DNA from: Collinsella sp. AK_207A
Lineage (GTDB): Bacteria > Actinomycetota > Coriobacteriia > Coriobacteriales > Coriobacteriaceae
Assembly (NCBI RefSeq): GCF_902501965.1
Contig: NZ_CABWID010000010.1
Location: forward strand, 310,001 to 374,000
DNA: 64,000 bases
Direction of reading: 5' to 3'
The notes under the pieces were generated by a model. That model was not told the DNA's origin, searched no databases, and was given only the letters and a program-made list of their open reading frames with translations. The translations under genes and the position numbers were made by a program. Shown here in pieces: positions 29,322 to 41,963 of this stretch. Within the stretch, counting starts at the first letter, position 1. Each line of letters begins with the position of its first letter.

Positions 29322-30608
29322 ATGTCATCGACAGTGCTCGTTGGAACGCAGTGGGGCGACGAGGGCAAGGGCAAGATTTGCGACCTCATCGCGGGCGATT
29401 TTGACGCCGTCGTTCGCTACCAGGGCGGAAACAACGCTGGGCACACCATCGTGGTGGGGGACCGCAAGTACGGTCTTCACCAGGTTCCCTCGGGCATCAT
29501 GTACCCGCAGTGCGTTTCCGTGATCGGCAACGGGTGCGTGGTGAACCCTAAGGTGCTGCTTGAAGAGATCGACATGTTCGAGGCGGACGGCATCTCCACC
29601 GCCAACCTCAAGGTCTCCGGCAACGCGCACATCATCATGCCCTACCACATGGACCTTGACGGTGCTTCCGAGGCTCGCCTGGGCAAGAACCTCATCGGCA
29701 CCACCAAGCGCGGCATCGGCCCCTGCTACATGCACAAGATGGAGCGCATCGGCCTGCGTATGCAGGACCTGCTCGACGAGAAGATCTTCCGCGAGAAGCT
29801 CGAGACCGCGCTCTCGCGTGTGAACCCCGAGCTGGAGCTCATCTACGGTCTGCCCACCTACACGGTGGACCAGATCTGCGAGGAGTACCTGCCCTACGCC
29901 GAGCGCCTGCGCCCCTACATCTGCGAGAGCGGCCTGCTCCTGAACGACATGATCGACGAGGGCAAGTCCATCCTCTTCGAAGGCGCCCAGGCAACGCTGC
30001 TCGACATCGACCACGGCACGTACCCGTTCGTCACCTCGTCTAACTGCACCGCCGGCGGCGCGGTGACGGGTTCCGGCGTGGGCATGAAGAACATCGACCG
30101 CGTGCTGGGCATCTGCAAGGCCTACATCACCCGCGTGGGTTCCGGCCCCATGCCCACGGAGCTCTCGTATGAGAGCGAGGAGGGACACACCCTCACCGAG
30201 GTGGGCTATGAGTACGGCGTGACCACCGGGCGTCGTCGTCGCGTGGGCTGGCTGGACGGCGTGATCGCCAACTACGCCGCCCGGGTGAACGGCCTCACCG
30301 ACCTGGCGATCACCAAGCTCGACGTGCTCGGCTCCTTCGACACCATCAAGGTTTGCGTGGCCTACGACTGCGACGGCACCCGCTACACGAGCGTGCCCGA
30401 GCACCAGAGCGTGTTCCACCACGCCAAACCTGTGTACGAGGAAGTGCCGGGCTGGCGTTGCGACATCTCGGGCGTTCGTCGCTTTGAGGATCTGCCCGCC
30501 GAGGCCCGTGCCTACGTGGAGCTCATGGAGGATCTGGCGCACACCCGCGCGAGCTTTGTCTCCGTGGGTCCCGACCGCGAGCAGACCATCAACCGGTTCT
30601 GGAAGTAG
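29322..30608 (+). CDS. purA: Adenylosuccinate synthetase
   Basis: A 428-residue enzyme that joins IMP and aspartate with GTP to give adenylosuccinate, the first step from IMP to AMP. It shows VGTQWGDEGKGK (catalytic Asp), GGNNAGHT (catalytic His), KRGIGPCY, and the C-terminal TTGRRRRVGW and GPDREQT. ATG 29322 follows AAGGAGCTGGGCC. Length is normal. purD is on the same strand downstream, but a strong inverted repeat lies between them. Confidence 0.97.
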   Translation: MSSTVLVGTQWGDEGKGKICDLIAGDFDAVVRYQGGNNAGHTIVVGDRKYGLHQVPSGIMYPQCVSVIGNGCVVNPKVLLEEIDMFEADGISTANLKVSGNAHIIMPYHMDLDGASEARLGKNLIGTTKRGIGPCYMHKMERIGLRMQDLLDEKIFREKLETALSRVNPELELIYGLPTYTVDQICEEYLPYAERLRPYICESGLLLNDMIDEGKSILFEGAQATLLDIDHGTYPFVTSSNCTAGGAVTGSGVGMKNIDRVLGICKAYITRVGSGPMPTELSYESEEGHTLTEVGYEYGVTTGRRRRVGWLDGVIANYAARVNGLTDLAITKLDVLGSFDTIKVCVAYDCDGTRYTSVPEHQSVFHHAKPVYEEVPGWRCDISGVRRFEDLPAEARAYVELMEDLAHTRASFVSVGPDREQTINRFWK

Positions 30609-30630
30609 CTGCATCTTCGTTGCCCGGTCG

Positions 30631-30712
30631 AAAGGGGACAGGCGCTTTTGCCCGGGCAGCGAGCAATGAGTTGAACGAATGCCCGATCGGGACAAAAGCG
30701 CCTGTCCCTTTT
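30631..30712. repeat. 20-bp inverted repeat between purA and purD (19 of 20 paired)
   Basis: Arms 30631-30650 (AAAGGGGACAGGCGCTTTTG) and 30693-30712 pair with a single mismatch, enclosing a 42-base loop with further CCCGGGC/GCCCGATCGGG complementarity. The + strand arm ends CCCTTTT, so it could act as a terminator after purA. The shape also suits a dispersed palindromic element. Confidence 0.7.
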
Positions 30713-30734
30713 GTCATCGTGTGAAGGAGACGCC

Positions 30735-32021
30735 ATGAATATCCTGCTACTGGGTTCCGGTGGACGCGAGCATGCCCTAGCGGTGGCGCTCGCCGCTTCG
30801 CCGCGCTGCGACGAGCTTTACATCGCGCCGGGTAACGGCGGTACCGCTGCGGTGGGCGAGAACGTGTTGCTTGACGCCGAGGACCCCGCGGCGGTGGCGG
30901 ACTTTGCCCGCGAGACCGGCTGCGGCCTGGTCGTTATCGGACCCGAGGCTCCGCTTGTCGTGGGCGTGGCCGACGCCGTGCGCGCGGTGGGCATTCCCTG
31001 CTTTGGCCCCGGTGCCGAGGGCGCCCAGGTGGAGGGTTCCAAGAAGTTCTCCAAGGAGCTCATGGAGCGCGCCGGCGTTCCCACGGCGGCGTATGCCAGC
31101 TTTACCGATGAAGCCGCAGCGCTCGCCTACGTGCGCGATCAGGGTGCTCCGCTCGTGGTCAAGGCCGACGGCCTGGCTGCCGGCAAGGGCGTGGTCGTGG
31201 CGACCGAGCTCTCGCAGGCCGAGGACGCCGTGCGCGCCTGCTTTGACGGTGCGTTCGGCAAGGCCGGTGCCACGGTGGTCATCGAGGAGATGATGACCGG
31301 TCCCGAGTGCTCGCTTTTGGCCTTCACTGATGGCGAGACCGTGCGTCCCATGTGTACGAGCCAGGACCACAAGCGCGCGCTCGAGGGCGACCGCGGTCCC
31401 AACACGGGCGGCATGGGCGCCTACGCGCCGGTACCCATCGTCACGGACGAGGAGCACGCCGCCATGGTGGACGCGCTCGAGAAGACCGTGGCCCAGCTGC
31501 ACGCCGAGGGTATCGATTACCGCGGCTGCCTGTACGGCGGCTTCATGCTCACGCCCGCCGGCCCCAAGGTGCTGGAGTTCAACGCGCGCTTTGGCGACCC
31601 GGAGACCCAGGTGGTGATCCCGCGCCTGGAGAACGATCTGGTCGAGGTTATGCTCGCGGTGGCCGAGGGCCGGCTTTCCGAGGTGGAGCTGCGCTGGAGC
31701 GACCGCTGGGCCGTCACGGTGGTGCTCACGAGCGCGGGGTATCCGGGCAGCTATGAGAAGGGCAAGGTCATCACCGGCGTGGAGGATGCCGAGGCCATGG
31801 ACGACGTGACGGTCTACCATGCCGGCACGGCGCTCACCGACGCAGGCGAGCTCGTGACCTCCGGTGGTCGCGTGCTCGACGTGACGGCGCTGGGCGACAC
31901 CTTCGAGGCTGCGCGCGATCGCGCCTACGCTGCCTGCGAGAAGATTCAGTTTGAGGGCAAGACCCTGCGGCACGATATTGGTCTGCGCGCGCTGCGCGGT
32001 CGCGCGGCCTGGGACGAGTAG
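30735..32021 (+). CDS. purD: Phosphoribosylamine-glycine ligase (GAR synthetase)
   Basis: A 428-residue ATP-grasp enzyme of de novo purine synthesis joining glycine to phosphoribosylamine. ATG 30735 follows AAGGAGACGCC. It shows the N-terminal [28 protein letters not shown], the [19 protein letters not shown] motif typical of PurD, and [12 protein letters not shown]. Length is normal and there is no fusion to PurM or PurN. The Nudix gene follows after 42 bases and may share the transcript. Confidence 0.97.
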   Translation: MNILLLGSGGREHALAVALAASPRCDELYIAPGNGGTAAVGENVLLDAEDPAAVADFARETGCGLVVIGPEAPLVVGVADAVRAVGIPCFGPGAEGAQVEGSKKFSKELMERAGVPTAAYASFTDEAAALAYVRDQGAPLVVKADGLAAGKGVVVATELSQAEDAVRACFDGAFGKAGATVVIEEMMTGPECSLLAFTDGETVRPMCTSQDHKRALEGDRGPNTGGMGAYAPVPIVTDEEHAAMVDALEKTVAQLHAEGIDYRGCLYGGFMLTPAGPKVLEFNARFGDPETQVVIPRLENDLVEVMLAVAEGRLSEVELRWSDRWAVTVVLTSAGYPGSYEKGKVITGVEDAEAMDDVTVYHAGTALTDAGELVTSGGRVLDVTALGDTFEAARDRAYAACEKIQFEGKTLRHDIGLRALRGRAAWDE

Positions 32022-32063
32022 GTTCACTCGCGGGGTATCTGCGGGGCGGTTGGCTGAAGGGGC

Positions 32064-32750
32064 ATGGATATGGACGCCGAGGTTATTGAGGATGTTCAAG
32101 ACGCACGGGTGAACGGTACCGGCGAGGCCGGGGTTCCGGTTGATGAGCCCCACCTCGTGCTCGGCGAGGATGCGCCGGGCGACGCCGCCCTGCACGAGCG
32201 GGTGCTCTCCGAGGAGCAAGCGTGGCGGGGTCGCATCCTGGATGTGCGCTCGCTTAAGGTGGAGCTTCCCAACGGGCACGTGAGCGGCCGCGACATCATT
32301 CGCCATCCCGGCGCCGCGGCGGTGGTGGCGCTGACGAGCGAGGGCAAGATCGCGCTCGTGCGCCAGTACCGCACTGCGCTCGATCGCGTGACGGTGGAGA
32401 TTCCCGCCGGCAAGCTCGATCCCGGTGAGGATCCGCTCGAATGCGCCAAACGCGAGCTGCACGAGGAGACGGGCTTTGTTCCCGGTAAGATCCGCTACCT
32501 GACGACCATCGCTACCACGCCGGGCTTCTGCGACGAGGTCATCCACATCTACTTCGCCACGCAGCTGCGCTTTGACGGTGCGAATCCGGATGACGATGAG
32601 TTCGTCAACGTGGACCTCGTGCCGCTCTCCGAGCTGATCGACGCGGTGCTGGACGGCAAGATCGAGGATGCCAAGACCGTGGTGGGCGCGCTCGCGTGCG
32701 ACGCCATAGCGCATCGGCTCGCCGCGGACGTCGCTGAGCCCGCGGAATAG
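32064..32750 (+). CDS. Nudix hydrolase, ADP-ribose pyrophosphatase-like
   Basis: A 228-residue protein; ATG 32064 follows GAAGGGG. After a poorly conserved acidic 45-residue N-terminus comes an ADPRase-like fold (IIRHPGAAAVVAL, VRQYRTALDRVTVEIPAGKLD). The Nudix box is complete: G(x5)E(x7)REL-H-EETGF at about residues 120-142. The IPAGKLDPGE stretch is common in enzymes that cleave ADP-ribose to AMP and ribose 5-phosphate. The substrate is inferred from the family. It directly follows purD on the same strand. Confidence 0.88.
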   Translation: MDMDAEVIEDVQDARVNGTGEAGVPVDEPHLVLGEDAPGDAALHERVLSEEQAWRGRILDVRSLKVELPNGHVSGRDIIRHPGAAAVVALTSEGKIALVRQYRTALDRVTVEIPAGKLDPGEDPLECAKRELHEETGFVPGKIRYLTTIATTPGFCDEVIHIYFATQLRFDGANPDDDEFVNVDLVPLSELIDAVLDGKIEDAKTVVGALACDAIAHRLAADVAEPAE

Positions 32751-32772
32751 GGTCCCGGAATCGGGTGTGTTT

Positions 32773-32917
32773 GAGATAAACGCTAAAGTGTAGAGTTTTT
32801 GGCGTCCCTGTCGAGTACGGACGCTCGCGTGCAGGTCCTTTCCTGGGGTTTTGTTGCCGAGCGAATGCCTCCTTCTTCAGGGTGAGCTGAAAAACTCTAC
32901 ACTTTAGCGTTTATCTC
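32773..32917. repeat. Perfect 28-bp inverted repeat with 89-bp spacer upstream of ABC exporter
   Basis: Left arm 32773-32800 (begins GAGATAAACGCTAAAGTG, ends GTTTTT) and right arm 32890-32917 are exact reverse complements; pairing stops sharply at both ends. The enclosed segment 32801-32889 is GC-rich. The right arm ends 33 bases before the ABC exporter start. Possible readings are an invertible regulatory segment, a small non-autonomous mobile element, or a cruciform regulatory site. No good -35/-10 pair was found inside. Confidence 0.8.
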
Positions 32918-32950
32918 GTTTCAACCAAGAATCACAGGCAAGGAGGGTCC

Positions 32951-34720
<1,770 letters not shown>

Positions 34721-34798
34721 CAGAGCCAGGGCGAGGACGCTGCCGCGCGGCGAGCGTGGTGCGGGTCTTGCCCGCTTTGTGGTGAATGAAGGACGTGG

Positions 34799-35659
34799 AT
34801 GGCCAAGAAGCCGCTGACAGACGAGGAAGTGGTCGAGCTCTTCAGCGAGCTGGACGAGTCCGGTGTCGTTGACCTGGAGCGTAAGGCCGCGCGCGAGAGC
34901 GGCGGTAAGCGCGGGCCTCGCGCGCGCCGGCGCAAGGTGGACCCGCTTTCCGAAGACGATCCCTCGGGCAGTCGCGCGGGCGAGGCTATCGGCCGCACGG
35001 CCGTCGCCGTTATCTTGGGCGTGTTCGCGTTCATCATGGGCATGCAGGTGGTCTACGGCGTGAGCCGCCGCCTGAACACCGCCAACCTCTCGGAGGGCGC
35101 CTCGGTCGATTCCGTGCGGCATGCCATGGAGAGCGGTGTGGAGTGGGGCAACGGCTTCACCCAGTTCCCCGAGCAGTTCACGGTGGACGAGGTGGACGAG
35201 CGCGCGGGCGTGATCGAGGTCTCGGTGGTGGACACCACCTCGGGCAACGAGCTCGAGCTGCTCTCGAATTCCCAGATCCAGGCGGCAGCGCTGGCAACGA
35301 ACGCGCTGCTCAACAGCAAGATCGATCGCGTGGTGTACAACGTGTACGTGCTCGTGGACGAGAACGGCAACTTCCAGCACGACAGCTTCCTCGGTCTACT
35401 CAAGGCGCGGGGCACACGCAAGGCCATGCTTTCCTTTGTGTGGAACAAGAACGGCTCAGATGGATCGAGCAACGTCGACTGGGAGCTCAAGATCATCGGC
35501 ATGGACGAGGGTGTGGCCACCAAGATCCAGAAGCAGGTGAACTCTGTGAGCTCGCTCATCGAGGACGATACCGTGAGCCAGGACCGCTACGACGACGGTG
35601 AGCTTGAGGCCGAGACCGAGCAGGCGCAGCACGGCGAGGAAGTTCTCACCGGCAAGTAG
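34799..35659 (+). CDS. Unknown single-pass membrane protein (286 residues)
   Basis: ATG 34799 follows GAAGGACGTGG. The basic, low-complexity N-terminus (RGPRARRRKVD) is cytoplasmic. One membrane helix follows (about 63-82, VAVILGVFAFIMGMQVVYGV), then an outside domain of about 200 residues (QFTVDEVDERAGVIEVSVVD, KIDRVVYNVYVLVDENG, VDWELKIIGMD) ending in an acidic tail. I do not recognise the domain; the alternating beta-strand pattern hints at a small alpha/beta fold. It follows the ABC exporter by 78 bases on the same strand and could be an accessory protein. Confidence 0.75.
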   Translation: MAKKPLTDEEVVELFSELDESGVVDLERKAARESGGKRGPRARRRKVDPLSEDDPSGSRAGEAIGRTAVAVILGVFAFIMGMQVVYGVSRRLNTANLSEGASVDSVRHAMESGVEWGNGFTQFPEQFTVDEVDERAGVIEVSVVDTTSGNELELLSNSQIQAAALATNALLNSKIDRVVYNVYVLVDENGNFQHDSFLGLLKARGTRKAMLSFVWNKNGSDGSSNVDWELKIIGMDEGVATKIQKQVNSVSSLIEDDTVSQDRYDDGELEAETEQAQHGEEVLTGK

Positions 35660-35697
35660 CGCGCTCGCCCCCGGACCCAAAAACCCTGTGGAATCAA

Positions 35698-35752
35698 AAA
35701 CCTATAAAACCGGTAGGTTTATCTTGCTAAAGCGGGACGGCCCTGCTATGCT
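35698..35752 (+). promoter_or_regulatory. Promoter of the pyridoxal kinase gene with adjacent inverted repeat
   Basis: TTGCTA (35724-35729), 17-bp spacer, TATGCT (35747-35752). Directly upstream, AAACCTA (35698-35704) and TAGGTTT (35714-35720) form an inverted repeat that touches the -35, a plausible activator or repressor site. Confidence 0.6.
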
Positions 35753-35802
35753 GAGTCCTACGTACGCTGGTCCATAAGTCCGCGGATGAAAGAAGGATTT
35801 CC

Positions 35803-36696
35803 ATGTCCAACCAAATCACCAGCCAGGATTCTGTCCTTTTCGAGCGTCAGGGCGCGGTCATTCCGCGCGTGGCGGCCGTGCACGACATGTGCGGCTACGG
35901 AAAATGCTCGCTTGGCATCGCCATCCCCGTGCTCAGCGCGGCGGGCGTGGACGTGTGTCCCGTGCCCACGGCCCTGTTCTCGGCCCACACCAAGTTCCCC
36001 GTCTTCTACATGCACGATACTACCGAGATGCTGAACGACTACCTGGATGCCTGGCAGAAGGAGGGCATCGATCTGGACGGTGTGTACTCAGGCTTTCTGG
36101 GTTCGGCCGAGCAGGTGGCGGTGATCAAGCGTCTCTACCGCGAGTACCCGCGCGCCCTGCACATCGTGGACCCCGTTATGGGCGACGGCGGCTCCAAGTA
36201 CCCCACGTACACCGATGAGATGTGCGATGCCACACGCGGCCTGGTGGACGGTGCCGACGTGCTCACGCCCAACCTCACCGAGGCGAGCATCCTCACGGGC
36301 ATCGCCTACCAGGGGCAGGACGTTCCGGTTGAGTTCGTGCAGAAGAACGTGGATGCTCTGCTTGAGATGGGTGCCAAGAACGTGATCATCAAGGGTGTGG
36401 TGCACGAGGGCGAATCGGTGATTCGCAACTATCTGGCGAGCGCTGGCGTGGACGGCGGCCATGCGGTGGAGGTCGAGAGCGACCTTTTGCCCTATATGCT
36501 GCACGGCACGGGCGACCTCTTCGCGAGCGGCCTCACGGCGGCCATCTACGCGGGCCGTGGCCTGCGCGCGGCGGTTGAGTTCGCGGGAACGCTCGTGCGC
36601 GACGCCATGAAGATCACGCGTGAGCAGCCGGACTACGAGACGCGCGGCGTGAGCTTCGAGCCGGTGCTCGGCGAGGTGGCGGCGCTGCTGCGGTAG
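35803..36696 (+). CDS. Pyridoxal/pyridoxamine kinase (PdxK/PdxY-like)
   Basis: A 297-residue ribokinase-superfamily enzyme that phosphorylates B6 vitamers for pyridoxal phosphate salvage. ATG 35803 follows GAAAGAAGGATTTCC. It shows VAAVHDMCGYGKCSL near the N-terminus, HIVDPVMGDGG, TPNLTEASILTG, and HGTGDLFASG, where the Asp is the catalytic base. Length fits the PdxK/PdxY group. It has its own promoter and is monocistronic as far as can be seen, since a hairpin follows. Confidence 0.92.
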   Translation: MSNQITSQDSVLFERQGAVIPRVAAVHDMCGYGKCSLGIAIPVLSAAGVDVCPVPTALFSAHTKFPVFYMHDTTEMLNDYLDAWQKEGIDLDGVYSGFLGSAEQVAVIKRLYREYPRALHIVDPVMGDGGSKYPTYTDEMCDATRGLVDGADVLTPNLTEASILTGIAYQGQDVPVEFVQKNVDALLEMGAKNVIIKGVVHEGESVIRNYLASAGVDGGHAVEVESDLLPYMLHGTGDLFASGLTAAIYAGRGLRAAVEFAGTLVRDAMKITREQPDYETRGVSFEPVLGEVAALLR

Positions 36697-36711
36697 CGGG
36701 CGGGGCTGCCC

Positions 36712-36746
36712 CGGGGGTCTGCGCCGCTGCCACGCGCGGACCCCCG
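36712..36746 (+). terminator. GC hairpin after the pyridoxal kinase gene
   Basis: CGGGGGTC (36712-36719) pairs perfectly with GACCCCCG (36739-36746). There is no T run after it, so terminator function is uncertain. Confidence 0.45.
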
Positions 36747-36824
36747 CGCCCTCGACACAGGAGCTTCACAGCAGGTGAATAGAACAACCGCTACATGTAA
36801 CAGAATCGAATAAAGACGGCGGAA

Positions 36825-36854
36825 TTGGCATAATCGAGCAAGAACACCTACAAT
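36825..36854 (+). promoter_or_regulatory. carAB promoter
   Basis: TTGGCA (36825-36830), 18-bp spacer, TACAAT (36849-36854). The transcript would start about 50 bases before carA. Confidence 0.65.
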
Positions 36855-36878
36855 GCCATGCAACCTTGTACGCCTTTA

Positions 36879-36906
36879 ATCCGGTCCCGTGAGTCCGGGA
36901 AGGGAG
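36879..36906 (+). promoter_or_regulatory. Probable PyrR-binding leader overlapping the carA ribosome site
   Basis: The leader holds GGTCCCGTGAGTCC (36883-36896), matching the PyrR binding-loop core GUCCNGNGAG. CCGG pairs with CCGG on either side (36881-36884 and 36895-36898). The ribosome site GGGAAGGGAG (36897-36906) adjoins it, so binding of a UMP-loaded PyrR would block translation. No PyrR gene lies in the window. Confidence 0.6.
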
Positions 36907-36913
36907 CATGTGC

Positions 36914-38285
36914 ATGTCACTGCAAGAGGAATTGCTCGCTCGAACGAGTAAAGGTCTCCGCGGTCCGGCAGTCCTGATGTTGGAGGACGGGACCGTTTTT
37001 CATGGCCGTGCGTGCGGCGCCGAGGGCACCGCGGTGGGTGAGGTCTGTTTCAACACGTCGCTTGAGGGCTACTTCGAGGTGCTGACGGACCCGAGTTACG
37101 CGGGCCAGATCGTGACGATGACGTACCCGCAGATCGGCAACTATGGCATCGATCCCGCGGACGCCCAGCTTTCGGTGGCGCCGGACGCCGCCACGCGCCC
37201 CGCACTCCGCGGCATGGTGGTGCGCGACATGTGCGCCACGCCGTCGAGCTGGCGTGACCGCATCTCCCTGCCGGAGTACCTGAAGAGCCGGGGCATCGTG
37301 GCGATCGAGGGCATAGACACGCGCGCCCTCGTGCGGCACCTGCGCGATCATGGCGCCCAGAAGGGCATCGTCTCCACCGAGGTACAGGCCGTCGATGCCC
37401 TGCGTGCGCGTATGGACGAGGCACCCGACCTGGTAGGCCAGAACCTCGCTGCCACGGTGAGCTGTACCGCGCCCTTCCCCTACACGGCGGCCAACCTGCC
37501 CAAGGAGCATGACTTCGCCCTCATGCCCGCGAGCGAGCGCCGCACTCCCCGCCGCGTGGTGGCCTACGACTGCGGCATCAAGCGCGGCATCCTCGAGGGA
37601 CTCGTGCGCGCGGGTTGCGAGCTCACGGTGGTGCCTTGGGACACGCCGGCTTCCGAGGTGCTCGCCCAGCAGCCGGACGGCGTCTTCCTCTCCAACGGTC
37701 CGGGCGACCCGGATGCCGTCACCGTTACCTACGAGCAGGTGCAGGAGCTGCTGGGGCGCGTGCCCGTCTTCGGCATCTGCCTGGGGCACCAGATGATCAG
37801 CCTGGCCTGCGGCGCCACCATGGAGAAGCTCAAGTTCGGGCATCGCGGTGGCAACCAGCCCGTCATGAACCTGCTTACCGGGCGCGTGGAGATCACGGCG
37901 CAGAATCACGGCTTCGGCCTGGTGTGGCCGAGCCTGGGCGCGCTCGTGCCCGAGCTCTCCGGCGGCATCGCCGAGCATCCCGCCGACGGCGACCTGCGCT
38001 TCTGGGTGCGCGCCGGTGTGGCCCCCGTGGTCCAGAACGAGCGGTTCGGCCGCATCCGCCTCACGCATGTGAACCTGAACGACGGCACCCCCGAGGGCAT
38101 CCAGCTGCTCGACGTGCCTGCCTTCTCGGTGCAGTACCACCCCGAGGCCTCTCCGGGACCGACCGATGCGCACTACCTGTTCCGCGCCTTCACCCGTCTG
38201 ATGGACGGCGAGCCGGACTACCTCAGCATCGACATCAGCCAGGACCGTCTGGCCGGCTGGAACTTCGCCACCAAGGAGGTCGCTC

Positions 38286-38293
<8 letters not shown>
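36914..38293 (+). CDS. carA: Carbamoyl-phosphate synthase small (glutaminase) subunit
   Basis: 459 residues. Of two ATGs (36908, 36914), 36914 has better spacing from GGGAAGGGAG. The N-terminal CarA domain has ALLMLEDG-like [14 protein letters not shown] and [17 protein letters not shown]. The C-terminal class I glutamine amidotransferase has FGICLGHQM with the catalytic Cys and [10 protein letters not shown] with the His-Glu pair. It supplies ammonia to CarB for carbamoyl phosphate, used for pyrimidines and arginine. Its end overlaps the carB start by eight bases, indicating coupled translation. Confidence 0.97.
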
Positions 38294-41624
<3,331 letters not shown>

Positions 41625-41639
41625 CGAAATCTGTTCATT

Positions 41640-41687
41640 CTGGGACGGGTCCCGAATCGGCACCCGTTGGTTCGGGGTCCGTCTCAG
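41640..41687 (+). terminator. Large hairpin after carB
   Basis: CTGGGACGGGTCCCGAA (41640-41656) pairs with TTCGGGGTCCGTCTCAG (41671-41687), about 15 of 17 pairs. The T run is missing, but it lies directly after the operon, so termination is likely. Confidence 0.6.
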
Positions 41688-41963
41688 AAATAATGCAAAA
41701 CCCCTATGGGACTTGACGAGCTGGTTCTGTCATTCCGAACCGGCCTGTTCTTATTAATACCAGTTTAATACCACTTAACGATTCATTACGACCGTTTGAC
41801 GGACCCGTGGTCCAATCTCGGACGTACGGCACAAGTGCCCCCGTACAGTCTCTGCGATTTGATCTGCGTCGATACGGTTTCTCCTTTTCGCTGCGCAACC
41901 CCCTGGGTGCCTTGCGGACCGGACGTTCCTCATCGATGCATTCCGATCTTGAAGGGAGACGGC
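41688..41963 (+). other. 5' region of the GH36-like gene
   Basis: No gene seen. It is locally AT-rich around 41750-41790 (TTATTAATACCAGTTTAATACC), where TATTAA (41752-41757) could be a -10 element, but no matching -35 was found. A GC-rich leader of about 180 bases then runs to the ribosome site GAAGGGAG. Confidence 0.4.
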
